A program made the position numbers and the translations under genes. Shown piece by piece: positions 57,009 to 64,000 of a DNA stretch of 64,000 bases. The notes under the pieces were generated by a model. It saw only the letters and a program-made list of their open reading frames with translations, did no database searches and was not told the origin of the DNA. Source of the stretch: Succinimonas sp045124755 (GTDB lineage: Bacteria; Pseudomonadota; Gammaproteobacteria; Enterobacterales; Succinivibrionaceae). How positions within the stretch are numbered: the first letter of the stretch is position 1; each line of letters opens with the position of its first letter. Location of the stretch: assembly GCF_045124755.1 (NCBI RefSeq), contig NZ_JBGVMK010000052.1. One strand, written 5' to 3'.

Positions 57009-57887
57009 ATGACATACAGCATTAAAAGCGAAGAGGAACTGGCAAAGGAACTGGCTTCCCGGGGCGTTTCTCCCTTCACTGAGGTGAGAAACAGTCATAT
57101 TTCCGGTCGCTTCCCTTATGAGCTTGTTATGGCGACGGCTTTCTTAATTATTCATATTTTAATTAATTTTAATGTTTACGCTGTTCAGTTCTCCAGGATT
57201 ACCGGAAATTATGCCGAAACCGAGGCCACGGTGGTACATATGTCATCCCGCAGGGTAAAACACGAATGTGATCTTGACGACCACGATTGCAGAGAGAGGA
57301 TATCGATTGTGTATTCTGTTGATGCAGTTGCGGATGACGGCACGGAATTCCATTTTTCAGGAAACACAGATTATGGCGGCGAGGGCTCCAGGATCAGAGT
57401 TAAATATTCGAAGAGCAATCCCCGCCTTGCCTACGTTGATGTTAGTTTTTCGGATAGGATTGCTGACATTCTAGTCGGAGTGGTTATGCTGGCAACCGTT
57501 GCTTTTTTTGCCAGGCTGGCCTCTTTGGTGTTCAAAAGGAACCGGAACTGTCTCAGATGGAACCAGGAGTGTCAGATGGTTGCGGCAAGAGGTCTTTATC
57601 TTCCCGTGCTGGAAACCTGCGGTTATGAGGAAAGAACAGAGGGCTGCGATGATTGTGACGACGGTGATCATGACAGTATCAGATATGCTCCTGTTTACCG
57701 GTATGCCATGCCTGACGGCACGGAGCTTCGTTTTCAGGGACTGTGGACGCGAAATAAGCCTAAGGGAGAGCTGGCGAATCACCATACAGAGTTCCGGGTT
57801 TATATGATGGATCCCGAGGATCACAATGATAATCGGTACTTCATCGAAGAAATACCCCGTCAAGGCCGCTGGGAGCCGGGGGTATGA
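57009..57887 (+). CDS. DUF3592-like membrane protein, array copy 5
   Basis: A 292-residue paralogue closest to both halves of the fused gene (shares ASRGVSPFTEVRNSHIS-RF with 4b and the Cys-containing CDLDDHDCRERISIVYSVDAV with 4a). The variable stretches here hold Cys and Asp instead of His (GCDDCDDGDHD), again suggestive of metal binding or disulfides. Helix 1 at ~35-55, helix 2 at ~155-175. The second ATG (57009) is correctly spaced from GGGAGG; the first (57003) is not. Confidence 0.75.
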   Translation: MTYSIKSEEELAKELASRGVSPFTEVRNSHISGRFPYELVMATAFLIIHILINFNVYAVQFSRITGNYAETEATVVHMSSRRVKHECDLDDHDCRERISIVYSVDAVADDGTEFHFSGNTDYGGEGSRIRVKYSKSNPRLAYVDVSFSDRIADILVGVVMLATVAFFARLASLVFKRNRNCLRWNQECQMVAARGLYLPVLETCGYEERTEGCDDCDDGDHDSIRYAPVYRYAMPDGTELRFQGLWTRNKPKGELANHHTEFRVYMMDPEDHNDNRYFIEEIPRQGRWEPGV

Positions 57888-58079
57888 TGATTCAGAAGAT
57901 AATGGTCTGAAGGGTTTCTGCAGATTCGCCGTCTTTCCTGCGGCGGAGGGAGACCGGCTGAAGATGGAGGCAGTCATCCCGGCATCTGCATCGGGAAAGC
58001 TCCGATAAAAGCCATATTACGGATCCGGTTCCCTTATTTATACCGGAGTCTTGTTTTCCGGTTCTTAACAGTACAAATG

Positions 58080-58114
58080 CCGGCTCTTTCATAGCCATCA
58101 TGAATGCCGGTTTT
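58080..58114 (+). promoter_or_regulatory. leader hairpin 6 of the DUF3592-like array
   Basis: CCGGC and TTCAT pair with ATGAA and GCCGG (10 bp), loop AGCCATC, then TTTTC ending 15 nt before the start at 58130. GAGGAG lies in the gap. Confidence 0.7.
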
Positions 58115-58129
58115 CAGAGGAGAAGCGTT

Positions 58130-58993
58130 ATGACATACCGTATCAGCAGCGAAGAGGAACTGGCAAGGGAACTGGCCTCCCGGGGCGTCTCTCCCTTCAC
58201 CGATGTGACTTATTGCGACACTTCCGCTTCCTTATCCTGGTTCCTGCTTTTTCTGGGATCAGTGCTTTTCATTGTACATGTCTGGGTGTTTTTTGATGTT
58301 TATGCTGTTCAGTTCTCCAGAGTTACCGGAAATTATGCCGAAACCGAGGCCACGGTGACGGATCAGTCATCCCGCACAGTTAAACACAAATGGCATATTC
58401 ACAGCCACCATGGACACCATAGACGTACCACTACGACTACAGAGACCCGCTATTCCGCCCATGCTGTTTCAGATGACGGCACGGAATTCAATTTCAGCGG
58501 AAGCGTAAGTTACGGCGGTGATGGCTCCAGTCTCAAGGTTAAATATTCCAAGGCTAATCCCCAGCTTGCTTACGTTGATATGGATCTTGTGACGATGCTT
58601 TTTGATAGGTTTCCCGGGGTGTTTGTGCTGTTCATCAGTGTTCTGGTGTTTTGGGAAGCCCGGGCAGCGTACAGATCGGGCCGGAAATGCCAGGATGTTC
58701 TGGACAGAGATCTTTATCTTCCGGTGCGGGAAAGCTCCCGTTATGAGATGAAAACAAAAAGAACCAAAAAGCGTACCTATAAGGAATACGCTCCTCTTTA
58801 CCGGTATGCCATGGCTGACGGCGCGGATCTGTTTTTTCAGGGGAAGTGGTCGGAAAAAAAGCCTGAAGGAGAACCGGCAAATGATAGTAAAGACTTCAGA
58901 GTTTACCTGATGGATCCCGAGAATCCCAAAAACAACAAGTACTTTATCAGGGAAATCCCCCATCAGTTTGAGGGCCTGGAGGAGTTCAGCTGA
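58130..58993 (+). CDS. DUF3592-like membrane protein, array copy 6
   Basis: A 287-residue paralogue: ISSEEELARELASRGVSPFT, helix 1 (WFLLFLGSVLFIVHVWVFF), VYAVQFSRVTGNYAETEATV, a His/Thr-rich variable stretch (HSHHGHHRRTTTTTETRY) like copy 3, HAVSDDGTEFNFSG, helix 2, then LYLPVRESSRYEMKTKRTKK, YRYAMADGADLFFQGKW-like block and FRVYLMDPENPKNNKYFIRE. Last member of the array; the next gene, a zinc-ribbon membrane protein, follows after 180 bp. Confidence 0.75.
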   Translation: MTYRISSEEELARELASRGVSPFTDVTYCDTSASLSWFLLFLGSVLFIVHVWVFFDVYAVQFSRVTGNYAETEATVTDQSSRTVKHKWHIHSHHGHHRRTTTTTETRYSAHAVSDDGTEFNFSGSVSYGGDGSSLKVKYSKANPQLAYVDMDLVTMLFDRFPGVFVLFISVLVFWEARAAYRSGRKCQDVLDRDLYLPVRESSRYEMKTKRTKKRTYKEYAPLYRYAMADGADLFFQGKWSEKKPEGEPANDSKDFRVYLMDPENPKNNKYFIREIPHQFEGLEEFS

Positions 58994-59173
58994 GGGTGGT
59001 TTTTCAGGTGATGGCTTTTTCCGGAGATGGCGGGAGGCGGTATGATTGACTGGCATCCGGCAGCCCGGCAAAAACCTGAAAAGAACGGGAGAATCACGAG
59101 ATCTGCAAGAAAGCTGGAGCCCCCGCCCCAGACTCTCAGAACATGAACACATATGGAACACATAGGAGAACAA

Positions 59174-60733
59174 ATGAACGCCGCGGAATCCTGCAAATGT
59201 CCCGCCTGCTCTGACAATCTGGTATTCAGCATTGCGGAAGGGATCCTGGTCTGTCCTCACTGCAATGCTTCATATGATATTGAGGGGTATGACAGCGCCC
59301 GCCGGAATAACGGCGATTCCCCGCAAAACGCCGCGCCCCGGCCACAGGACTGGATCTGTCCGGACTGCGGCAGGACTGTTTCCGCTGCCGTGCGGGTATG
59401 CACCGAATCCTGTCCCTTCTGCGGCGCCGCCATTACGGGGCCGCGGCCGCAGGGAGACGACCTGAACCCGGATCTCGTGATCCCCTTTGCCAGGGGGCGG
59501 GAGGCTTTTTTCCAGAAGTTCCGGGAGTATTGCGTAAAGCACCCGTTTATTCCGGATGACTTTTCCAAAAGCATCCTTCCTGCTGACATCCGCGGGGCGT
59601 ATCTCCCTTTCTTTGTTTATGATGCCGAGGTCAGGGGAGAGCTTTCGCTGCACGAATACAGCCAAAATCAAAGGAATCATCACGTCGGGCGCCATCTCGT
59701 CGGGGATTACAGCCTGAACCTTAAAGGTTTTCCGGAAGCGCTGGCATCCATGCCTCTCCGGGATCCCTCCGGTCAGGATCGGCCCTGGAATCTTTGTCTG
59801 GAGCCCTGGGATCTTGCAGAGGCCCGCGCCTTCAGCAGTTCGTGGTGCGCCGGACTCCGGGACAAACTCGGCGATACCTCCGGAACGGAGATCCTTAAAG
59901 CCAATAAAGCTCCTGACTATAAGGGCGTTAAACAAAGGATCGTGAACCTGTGCGTAAGACTCCTGACCAGGTGGCGGTGCCATGATGTCGATTCCAATGC
60001 TCTTGCCATAACTCCCCGGAGTATCAGAAGCGCTCTTTTTCCGGTCTGGCTGATCCCCGTCCGGTATCATGACAAAACATACCTTTCCGTCATGAATGCC
60101 AGCACCGGGAAAACAGCGCTGTACGTGCCCCGGAGCTCCTTCAAAAGCTACTCGGCAGCGCTGGGTTTCGGGATTTTCAATGCCGGGCTTACGATGCTCT
60201 CACACGGCGTCCTGATGTTTTGCTGGCAGGAACCCCGCTATGCGCTTCTGGCCGCTCTGGGCTTTCTGCTTTACGTGCCCATGCTGGCGCTGGTTTATCT
60301 CACCTGCCTGAAAACCTACTTCTTTTGCAGCAGTCATTTATTCAGGGGCAATATTTCCCTGTTTCTGACCTCCATGACGGCTCTTGCTGCCGGACTTCTG
60401 ATGGTATACAGCTTAACTGTCATGTTTGGAGCAGGCAAAGCATCAATGATTCCGGGTTTTGTCGCTTTCGCGGGGTTTGTCGCTTTCGTGGTATTTGCGC
60501 TGTCATTCGGGCTCATTCTCGGGGGCGAAAAATTTATAAAGGCCTTCAATGATGAAGGGCTTTTCCAGACTGCGAAGCCCTTCGGCGTCACCCGAGATCC
60601 GGACAGACGCGACATGGACAAGAACTATATCGACCTCCATACCAGCAGTGTTGACGGGCAAGCTTGCTATCAGGACTTCTCGGAACCGCTCCCGGATCCT
60701 CTGGAGGACTTCACCCCGGAGACGTACTCATGA
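59174..60733 (+). CDS. membrane protein with N-terminal double zinc ribbon
   Basis: 519 residues. Two zinc-ribbon-like Cys sets: CKCPACSDN ... CPHCNASYDIEG (residues ~7-40) and WICPDCGRTV ... CPFCGAAI (~60-90), as in TFIIB-type ribbon membrane proteins. A beta-rich region (YLPFFVYDAEVRGEL, LFPVWLIPVRYHDKTY) follows. The C-terminal third has about five hydrophobic segments, then a soluble tail. ATG at 59174 is chosen because AGGAG lies 6 nt upstream; an in-frame ATG at 59153 lacks a site. It may act with the DUF3592-like array, given the adjacency and similar two-domain membrane design. Function unknown. Confidence 0.75.
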   Translation: MNAAESCKCPACSDNLVFSIAEGILVCPHCNASYDIEGYDSARRNNGDSPQNAAPRPQDWICPDCGRTVSAAVRVCTESCPFCGAAITGPRPQGDDLNPDLVIPFARGREAFFQKFREYCVKHPFIPDDFSKSILPADIRGAYLPFFVYDAEVRGELSLHEYSQNQRNHHVGRHLVGDYSLNLKGFPEALASMPLRDPSGQDRPWNLCLEPWDLAEARAFSSSWCAGLRDKLGDTSGTEILKANKAPDYKGVKQRIVNLCVRLLTRWRCHDVDSNALAITPRSIRSALFPVWLIPVRYHDKTYLSVMNASTGKTALYVPRSSFKSYSAALGFGIFNAGLTMLSHGVLMFCWQEPRYALLAALGFLLYVPMLALVYLTCLKTYFFCSSHLFRGNISLFLTSMTALAAGLLMVYSLTVMFGAGKASMIPGFVAFAGFVAFVVFALSFGLILGGEKFIKAFNDEGLFQTAKPFGVTRDPDRRDMDKNYIDLHTSSVDGQACYQDFSEPLPDPLEDFTPETYS

Positions 60734-60778
60734 AGCTTTTTCCGGAGAGCATGCCAGTTTCAGATTTTTCCCGGAAGG

Positions 60779-61711
60779 TTAATCAGATCTTCCGGACAGA
60801 TCTTCGGGATCCTGGAAATGGGAAGCTTCGTTAAGCCTCTTGAATGATTCTGAGAGATGCTCCAGAAACTTCCCCACAATCGGGGTGAACTTCTGATATT
60901 TTCGCCAGATGAGATATGACGGGGTGGTAAGCTCCGGATACAGCGGAATCCATGTGAGTCCGTTTTCCGGACTGGTGTTCACCAGTCCCTGATACGATAG
61001 CATAACGGCGACATGCTCTTTGACAAACACGGAGCCGTTATAGGCCAGATTGACCGTATCCGTAACCTTAAGCTCATTGGCCCGTTCGCCGCACCAGCCG
61101 GATATTTCCTCTGAGAGCCCCTGAGTTGAGACAATGACGTTATACGGCAGCAGATCCGCGATGGTGATTTTATTAAGGGCGGCCAGGGGATGATCGCGCC
61201 GCGCTACGATGCCCCACCTGTCGTCAGCCGGGTAACGGATGCGGTCGTATTTCCCGGTATCTGGTAATCCGGAAATTATGACAAAATCAAGGAGCCCCTG
61301 ATCCATCTTTTCGGTTACCTGTTCGGTCATACCGCTAATGAGATGGCAGCGGAGTCCGGGATGCTTCTTTCGGAATGCGAAAAGCTCCCGGGCGAAGATA
61401 TCCATATGACAGGATTCCGGAGCTCCCACATGGACATCCCCGCCGATAATATCTTCCAGGTCCTTGAATTCCTGTTTGGTCTTGTCCACGAGGGAAACGA
61501 TGTCCTCGGCTCTTTTCTGGAGCAGGAGGCCTTCTTCCGTAAGCCTTAAGCCGCTGGCGATTCTCTCAAAAAGCGCGCAGCCGAATTCAGCCTCCAGCTC
61601 CTTCATCTGCTTGGAAAGGGCGGACTGAGAGAGAAATACCATCCCGGCAGCCCTGGTGATGTTGCCGGTACGGGCCACCGCAAGAAAATTCCTTAAAAGT
61701 TTCAGATCCAT
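60779..61711 (-). CDS. LysR-family transcriptional regulator
   Basis: 310 residues. An N-terminal winged helix-turn-helix (MDLKLLRNFLAVARTGNITR, then AAGMVFLSQSALSKQMKELE, then LFERIASGLRLTEEG) is typical LysR; a coiled linker and a periplasmic-binding-protein-like effector domain (~90-300) follow. It is divergent from a secreted alpha/beta hydrolase gene with 301 bp between them, the usual arrangement for a LysR regulator and its target. ATG at 61711 has GGAGGA upstream and matches the family; the frame continues to 61825 without support. The ligand cannot be predicted. Confidence 0.92.
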   Translation of the reverse strand: MDLKLLRNFLAVARTGNITRAAGMVFLSQSALSKQMKELEAEFGCALFERIASGLRLTEEGLLLQKRAEDIVSLVDKTKQEFKDLEDIIGGDVHVGAPESCHMDIFARELFAFRKKHPGLRCHLISGMTEQVTEKMDQGLLDFVIISGLPDTGKYDRIRYPADDRWGIVARRDHPLAALNKITIADLLPYNVIVSTQGLSEEISGWCGERANELKVTDTVNLAYNGSVFVKEHVAVMLSYQGLVNTSPENGLTWIPLYPELTTPSYLIWRKYQKFTPIVGKFLEHLSESFKRLNEASHFQDPEDLSGRSD

Positions 61712-62012
61712 ATCAGTGCTTCCTCCGGTGTCTGTTTTCTCTGCCGGCACTCCCTTCAGATTCCCCCGGCGTTTCTGTACCTCAGGTATTCCAAAATGGA
61801 ATAATGCTCCATGAATTTTTATCAATTGCCATTATACGATGAGTCCCCTATAGTTAGAAGTACAGGGAGAGCGGGAAAGCGCGCGGGAAAGCGAAGCGGT
61901 TCGGAAAGGGACTCGAAACACCAGGAGTTCTCCGGAGCTATCCCTGACGCTTACCGGAAATATCAGTCAAATGGCAGAGCAGCAATCAAATGGCAGAACA
62001 TGGGAGGCCGGC
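61712..62012. other. divergent promoter region, LysR / hydrolase
   Basis: About 300 bp containing the palindrome at 61788. An ORF on the plus strand starting at 61811 overlaps the hydrolase signal-peptide region in another frame and is not credible. Confidence 0.5.
61788..61802. promoter_or_regulatory. candidate LysR operator
   Basis: ATTCCA-AAA-TGGAAT, a perfect 6-bp inverted repeat containing the LysR-type T-N11-A layout, 77 bp upstream of the regulator and 211 bp upstream of the hydrolase. A reasonable autoregulatory and activation site; not tested. Confidence 0.5.
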
Positions 62013-63161
62013 ATGAAATCACGCAAATTGTTAAGTTCAGTTTTGGCGGCAGCGTTACTTTGGGGAGGAGTCAGCAGTATGGCTATGGCGCAGGACGTTC
62101 AGGTATCAGTTATCGCAGAGGCTTCGCAGATGAAGAAGTCATCCATTGCGGCATTGCAGGATGATACCCGGGTTTTTAAGATCAATAAGAACATCCAGGT
62201 TCTGAAGGTGGTGTTCTCCAACCATTACGGCTTCGATGTGGCCGGGCATCTGTACCTTCCGGCAAACTTTGACAGCGCTAAGAAATACAGCGCGGTGGTG
62301 ATATCCGGCCCGTTCGGCGCCGTCAAGGAACAGGCTTCCGGCCTCTATGCTCAGGAACTGGCCTCCCGGGGCTTTGTGACGGTAGCCTTCGATCAGTCCA
62401 TGACCGGACAGTCCAGCGGAGAGAGACGCGATATGGCTTCTCCTGATATTTTTACCGAGGACTTCAGCGCCGCGGTGGATTTTGTCAGCAACCTTAAGTT
62501 CGTGGATCCGGAAAAAATCGGCGCTGTAGGTATTTGCGGCCTTTCGGGAATGGCCATCACCGCTGGCTCCAACGATGTCAGGATCAAGGCCGTAGTGACC
62601 TCTGCCATGTACGACATGTCAGAGAGCATCAGCGATCACTACAAGGGAGAGTATTACACCGATGAACAGCGGCTCATTGTGAAGAAGCATCTTGCGGCCA
62701 TGCGGGATGCGGAGGCAAAGAGCGGCGGACTTATCAGAGGAGCTCATGAAATAGGCGTTGATGCGGAAGGGAAAGCGCAGACTTTTGCAACCATGTTCCC
62801 GGACAAGCTGCCGGATGACGCCAATCCGGTAATAAAGGATTTCTATGGCTACTATGTGGGGCGGGCCTATCATCCGAGAGCCATTAATTCCAATACCTCC
62901 GCATGGGACTCCACGGCTCCTTACGGCTTCTTTAACTTCAGGCTCATGGATAACATCAAGGAACTCGCGCCGCGGCCCCTGATGCTGATTACCGGAGATA
63001 AAGCCCATTCCAGATATTTTTCCGAAGATGTGTATCAGAAGGCCGCCGAGCCCAAAAAGCTCATCGTGGTAAAGGGAGCCACCCATGTGGATCTGTATGA
63101 CCAGATGGACAAGATTCCCTTCGATGAGATTGATGGCTTCTTCAGAGCTAACCTGAAGTAG
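62013..63161 (+). CDS. exported alpha/beta hydrolase
   Basis: 382 residues. A signal peptide starts at the chosen ATG (MKSRKLLSSVLAAALLWGGV, cleavage after AMA). The mature protein is an alpha/beta hydrolase of the YcjY/dienelactone-like group: AGHLYLPANF, oxyanion-type VISGPFGAVKEQ, FDQSMTGQSSGE, nucleophile-elbow candidate GICGLSGMA, acid in ITGDKAHSRYF and catalytic His in GATHVDLYD. It would hydrolyse an ester or related bond in the periplasm; the substrate is unknown. GGGAGG lies 6 nt upstream of 62013; the frame extends to 61971 without support. Probably controlled by the divergent LysR. Confidence 0.85.
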   Translation: MKSRKLLSSVLAAALLWGGVSSMAMAQDVQVSVIAEASQMKKSSIAALQDDTRVFKINKNIQVLKVVFSNHYGFDVAGHLYLPANFDSAKKYSAVVISGPFGAVKEQASGLYAQELASRGFVTVAFDQSMTGQSSGERRDMASPDIFTEDFSAAVDFVSNLKFVDPEKIGAVGICGLSGMAITAGSNDVRIKAVVTSAMYDMSESISDHYKGEYYTDEQRLIVKKHLAAMRDAEAKSGGLIRGAHEIGVDAEGKAQTFATMFPDKLPDDANPVIKDFYGYYVGRAYHPRAINSNTSAWDSTAPYGFFNFRLMDNIKELAPRPLMLITGDKAHSRYFSEDVYQKAAEPKKLIVVKGATHVDLYDQMDKIPFDEIDGFFRANLK

Positions 63162-63384
63162 CAGGCTGCCGGAAGGGCACTGAGCGAGAGGCTGCTGGGA
63201 AGATAGTATGAAAAAGGGATGATAAAGGGGCGATGAAAAAAGGCGATGAGAAAAGGGGAGCGATGATGAGCTGAAAGCGGTGAGAAAGCCGTGATGAGAA
63301 AGGAACCGTGCTCAAATTCATTTCCCGGCATTTAATTGCCATTCCGATACTGTCCGATCTCCGCAAAGCGTTAATCAGCGGAAA
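63162..63384. other. purine-rich intergenic stretch
   Basis: About 220 bp; the part at 63180-63300 is rich in GATGAAAAAGGGG-like short repeats (GATGA, AAAGGG). No gene is seen. Confidence 0.4.
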
Positions 63385-63420
63385 CAAAAAAGCTCATGTC
63401 AGATTCGGCATGGGCTTTTT
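63385..63420. terminator. bidirectional intrinsic terminator
   Basis: AAAAAAGCTCATG (63385-63397) pairs with CATGGGCTTTTT (63409-63420), one G-T pair. It serves the hydrolase gene on the plus strand and the TIGR04076-like gene on the minus strand, both with T-runs. Confidence 0.85.
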
Positions 63421-63479
63421 ATATGACGACTGGAGGAGAGCATCCTCCGGAGCCGGCATATCTCTATGCCTTACCCCGG

Positions 63480-63779
63480 CTATTCATTGACCTTGTTCTT
63501 TTCGATCCTTCCGGTGTATTCAATCTGGAAGATGTTCATGACCCGGGGATCCGGGCAGCAGAAGGTTACGGCGTTTTTCGGAAGGCCTTCGCGGGTAAAC
63601 GTCTGGCCGTCCTTAAGCTTTGAGATGTACATGTTGGCAACCGTCAGCATCCAAGGACACAGTCTGCCGGCATCTTTGGCATAGTCGTAAACATCGCCCA
63701 CGCGGTGCCCGTAATCGCAGCCTCGTTTGCCTCTTCTTTCGACGACGCTGATTTTGATGTGCTCATTGTTTTCTGCCAT
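63480..63779 (-). CDS. TIGR04076-like small protein
   Basis: 99 residues. The pattern KISVVERRGKRGCDYGHRVG, then DAGRLCPWML, DGQTFTREGLP and TFCCPDPRVMNIFQIEYTG fits the TIGR04076 family of small Cys-containing proteins of unknown function, common in anaerobes and often near redox enzymes. Three or four conserved-looking Cys could bind metal or be redox active. Upstream sequence (revcomp of 63780-63795) has GGAGAAAAGACC. Assigned from memory of the family pattern. Confidence 0.65.
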   Translation of the reverse strand: MAENNEHIKISVVERRGKRGCDYGHRVGDVYDYAKDAGRLCPWMLTVANMYISKLKDGQTFTREGLPKNAVTFCCPDPRVMNIFQIEYTGRIEKNKVNE

Positions 63780-63905
63780 GGTCTTTTCTCCGTTTTTAGC
63801 TGCAAGTTAGCAATTCGGGTCATCAATTTGCGGCGATGACTCATTGTAACAGGAAAATCCCGGGATGGTGAGGTGCAGTCGGGGGCTTCGCAGACAGGCT
63901 GCATT

Positions 63906-63933
63906 TTGATCTCTTTGGGGTCTGTGCTATACT
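63906..63933 (+). promoter_or_regulatory. sigma-70 promoter for the gene at the right edge
   Basis: TTGATC (63906-63911) and TATACT (63928-63933) with a 16-bp spacer, 43 bp before the start at 63977. Confidence 0.65.
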
Positions 63934-63976
63934 TTCGGAAACGAAACTAAAATACAGACCCTGAGAGTAAAGGTTT

Positions 63977-64000
63977 ATGGAAAGAGCTGCTTTATCAGTT
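63977..64000 (+). CDS. start of a gene cut by the window edge
   Basis: Eight codons, MERAALSV, beginning 6 nt after AAAGG and 43 bp after a good promoter. Nothing can be said of the product. Confidence 0.5.

Overview
The window looks like chromosome of a Gram-negative gammaproteobacterium. The evidence is a type VI secretion (T6SS) cluster, a lipoprotein with a lipobox signal, LysR/PnuC/NadR/UvrC of proteobacterial type, and Shine-Dalgarno sites of the AGGAG class. The mix of DUF1703-type AAA/PD-(D/E)XK proteins, a DUF6273-tailed kinase, an IS1634-like transposase and a PC4/YdbC protein resembles gut or rumen Succinivibrionaceae. That placement is inference from gene content, not a database result.

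Layout. 1-660: debris of a HigBA-like toxin-antitoxin pair. 661-11.2 kb (minus strand): tssA-tssB-tssC1-hcp-clpV-tssC2, then a PDZ protein and a metallophosphoesterase. There are two full-length sheath genes, and no baseplate or membrane-complex genes in the window. 11.6-13.4 kb: an AAA/PD-(D/E)XK protein. 14.0-16.6 kb: an unusual amino-acid-permease/GGDEF/truncated-receiver fusion. 17.1-21.1 kb: a CesT-like secretion chaperone followed by a 1168-residue putative effector with an atypical kinase core. 21.5-23.3 kb: an IS with recognisable terminal inverted repeats. 23.5-25.1 kb: a two-repeat protein, a Sel1 protein and a decayed copy of the first gene's 3' end. 25.1-29.1 kb: NAD salvage (pnuC, nadR) and uvrC. 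29.3-33.4 kb: a giant RCC1-like lipoprotein with about 45 Glu-Pro repeats. 33.7-34.1 kb: an IS66 remnant. 34.5-36.7 kb: an acidic protein, an Eda-like aldolase and a CobW-family GTPase. 37.2-38.9 kb: a second DUF1703-type protein, whose nuclease motif looks degenerate.

40.0-45.2 kb holds a 1408-residue Ser/Thr kinase ending in two DUF6273 domains, and downstream a broken cassette carrying a third copy. The last ~28 codons before the conserved VRPAL block differ strongly between the three copies, mostly at first and second bases of pyrimidine-ending codons. This resembles diversity-generating retroelement (DGR) variable regions, although no reverse transcriptase or template repeat is visible here. 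45.5-51.2 kb: assorted genes (repeat protein, HNH nuclease, LprI-like protein, a tail-anchored protein, a radical SAM enzyme).

52.4-59.0 kb is a tandem family of six DUF3592-like membrane protein genes. One is a fusion of two copies. Each gene has a hairpin-plus-U-tract element ending 14-19 nt before its start codon, strong in five and degenerate in one, so an attenuator-controlled paralogue array is possible. It is followed by a zinc-ribbon membrane protein, a LysR regulator divergent from a secreted alpha/beta hydrolase, a TIGR04076-like protein, and the first codons of a gene cut by the window edge. The best candidates for something undescribed are the kinase with variable tails, the DUF3592 array with its leader hairpins, and the chaperone/kinase-effector pair.
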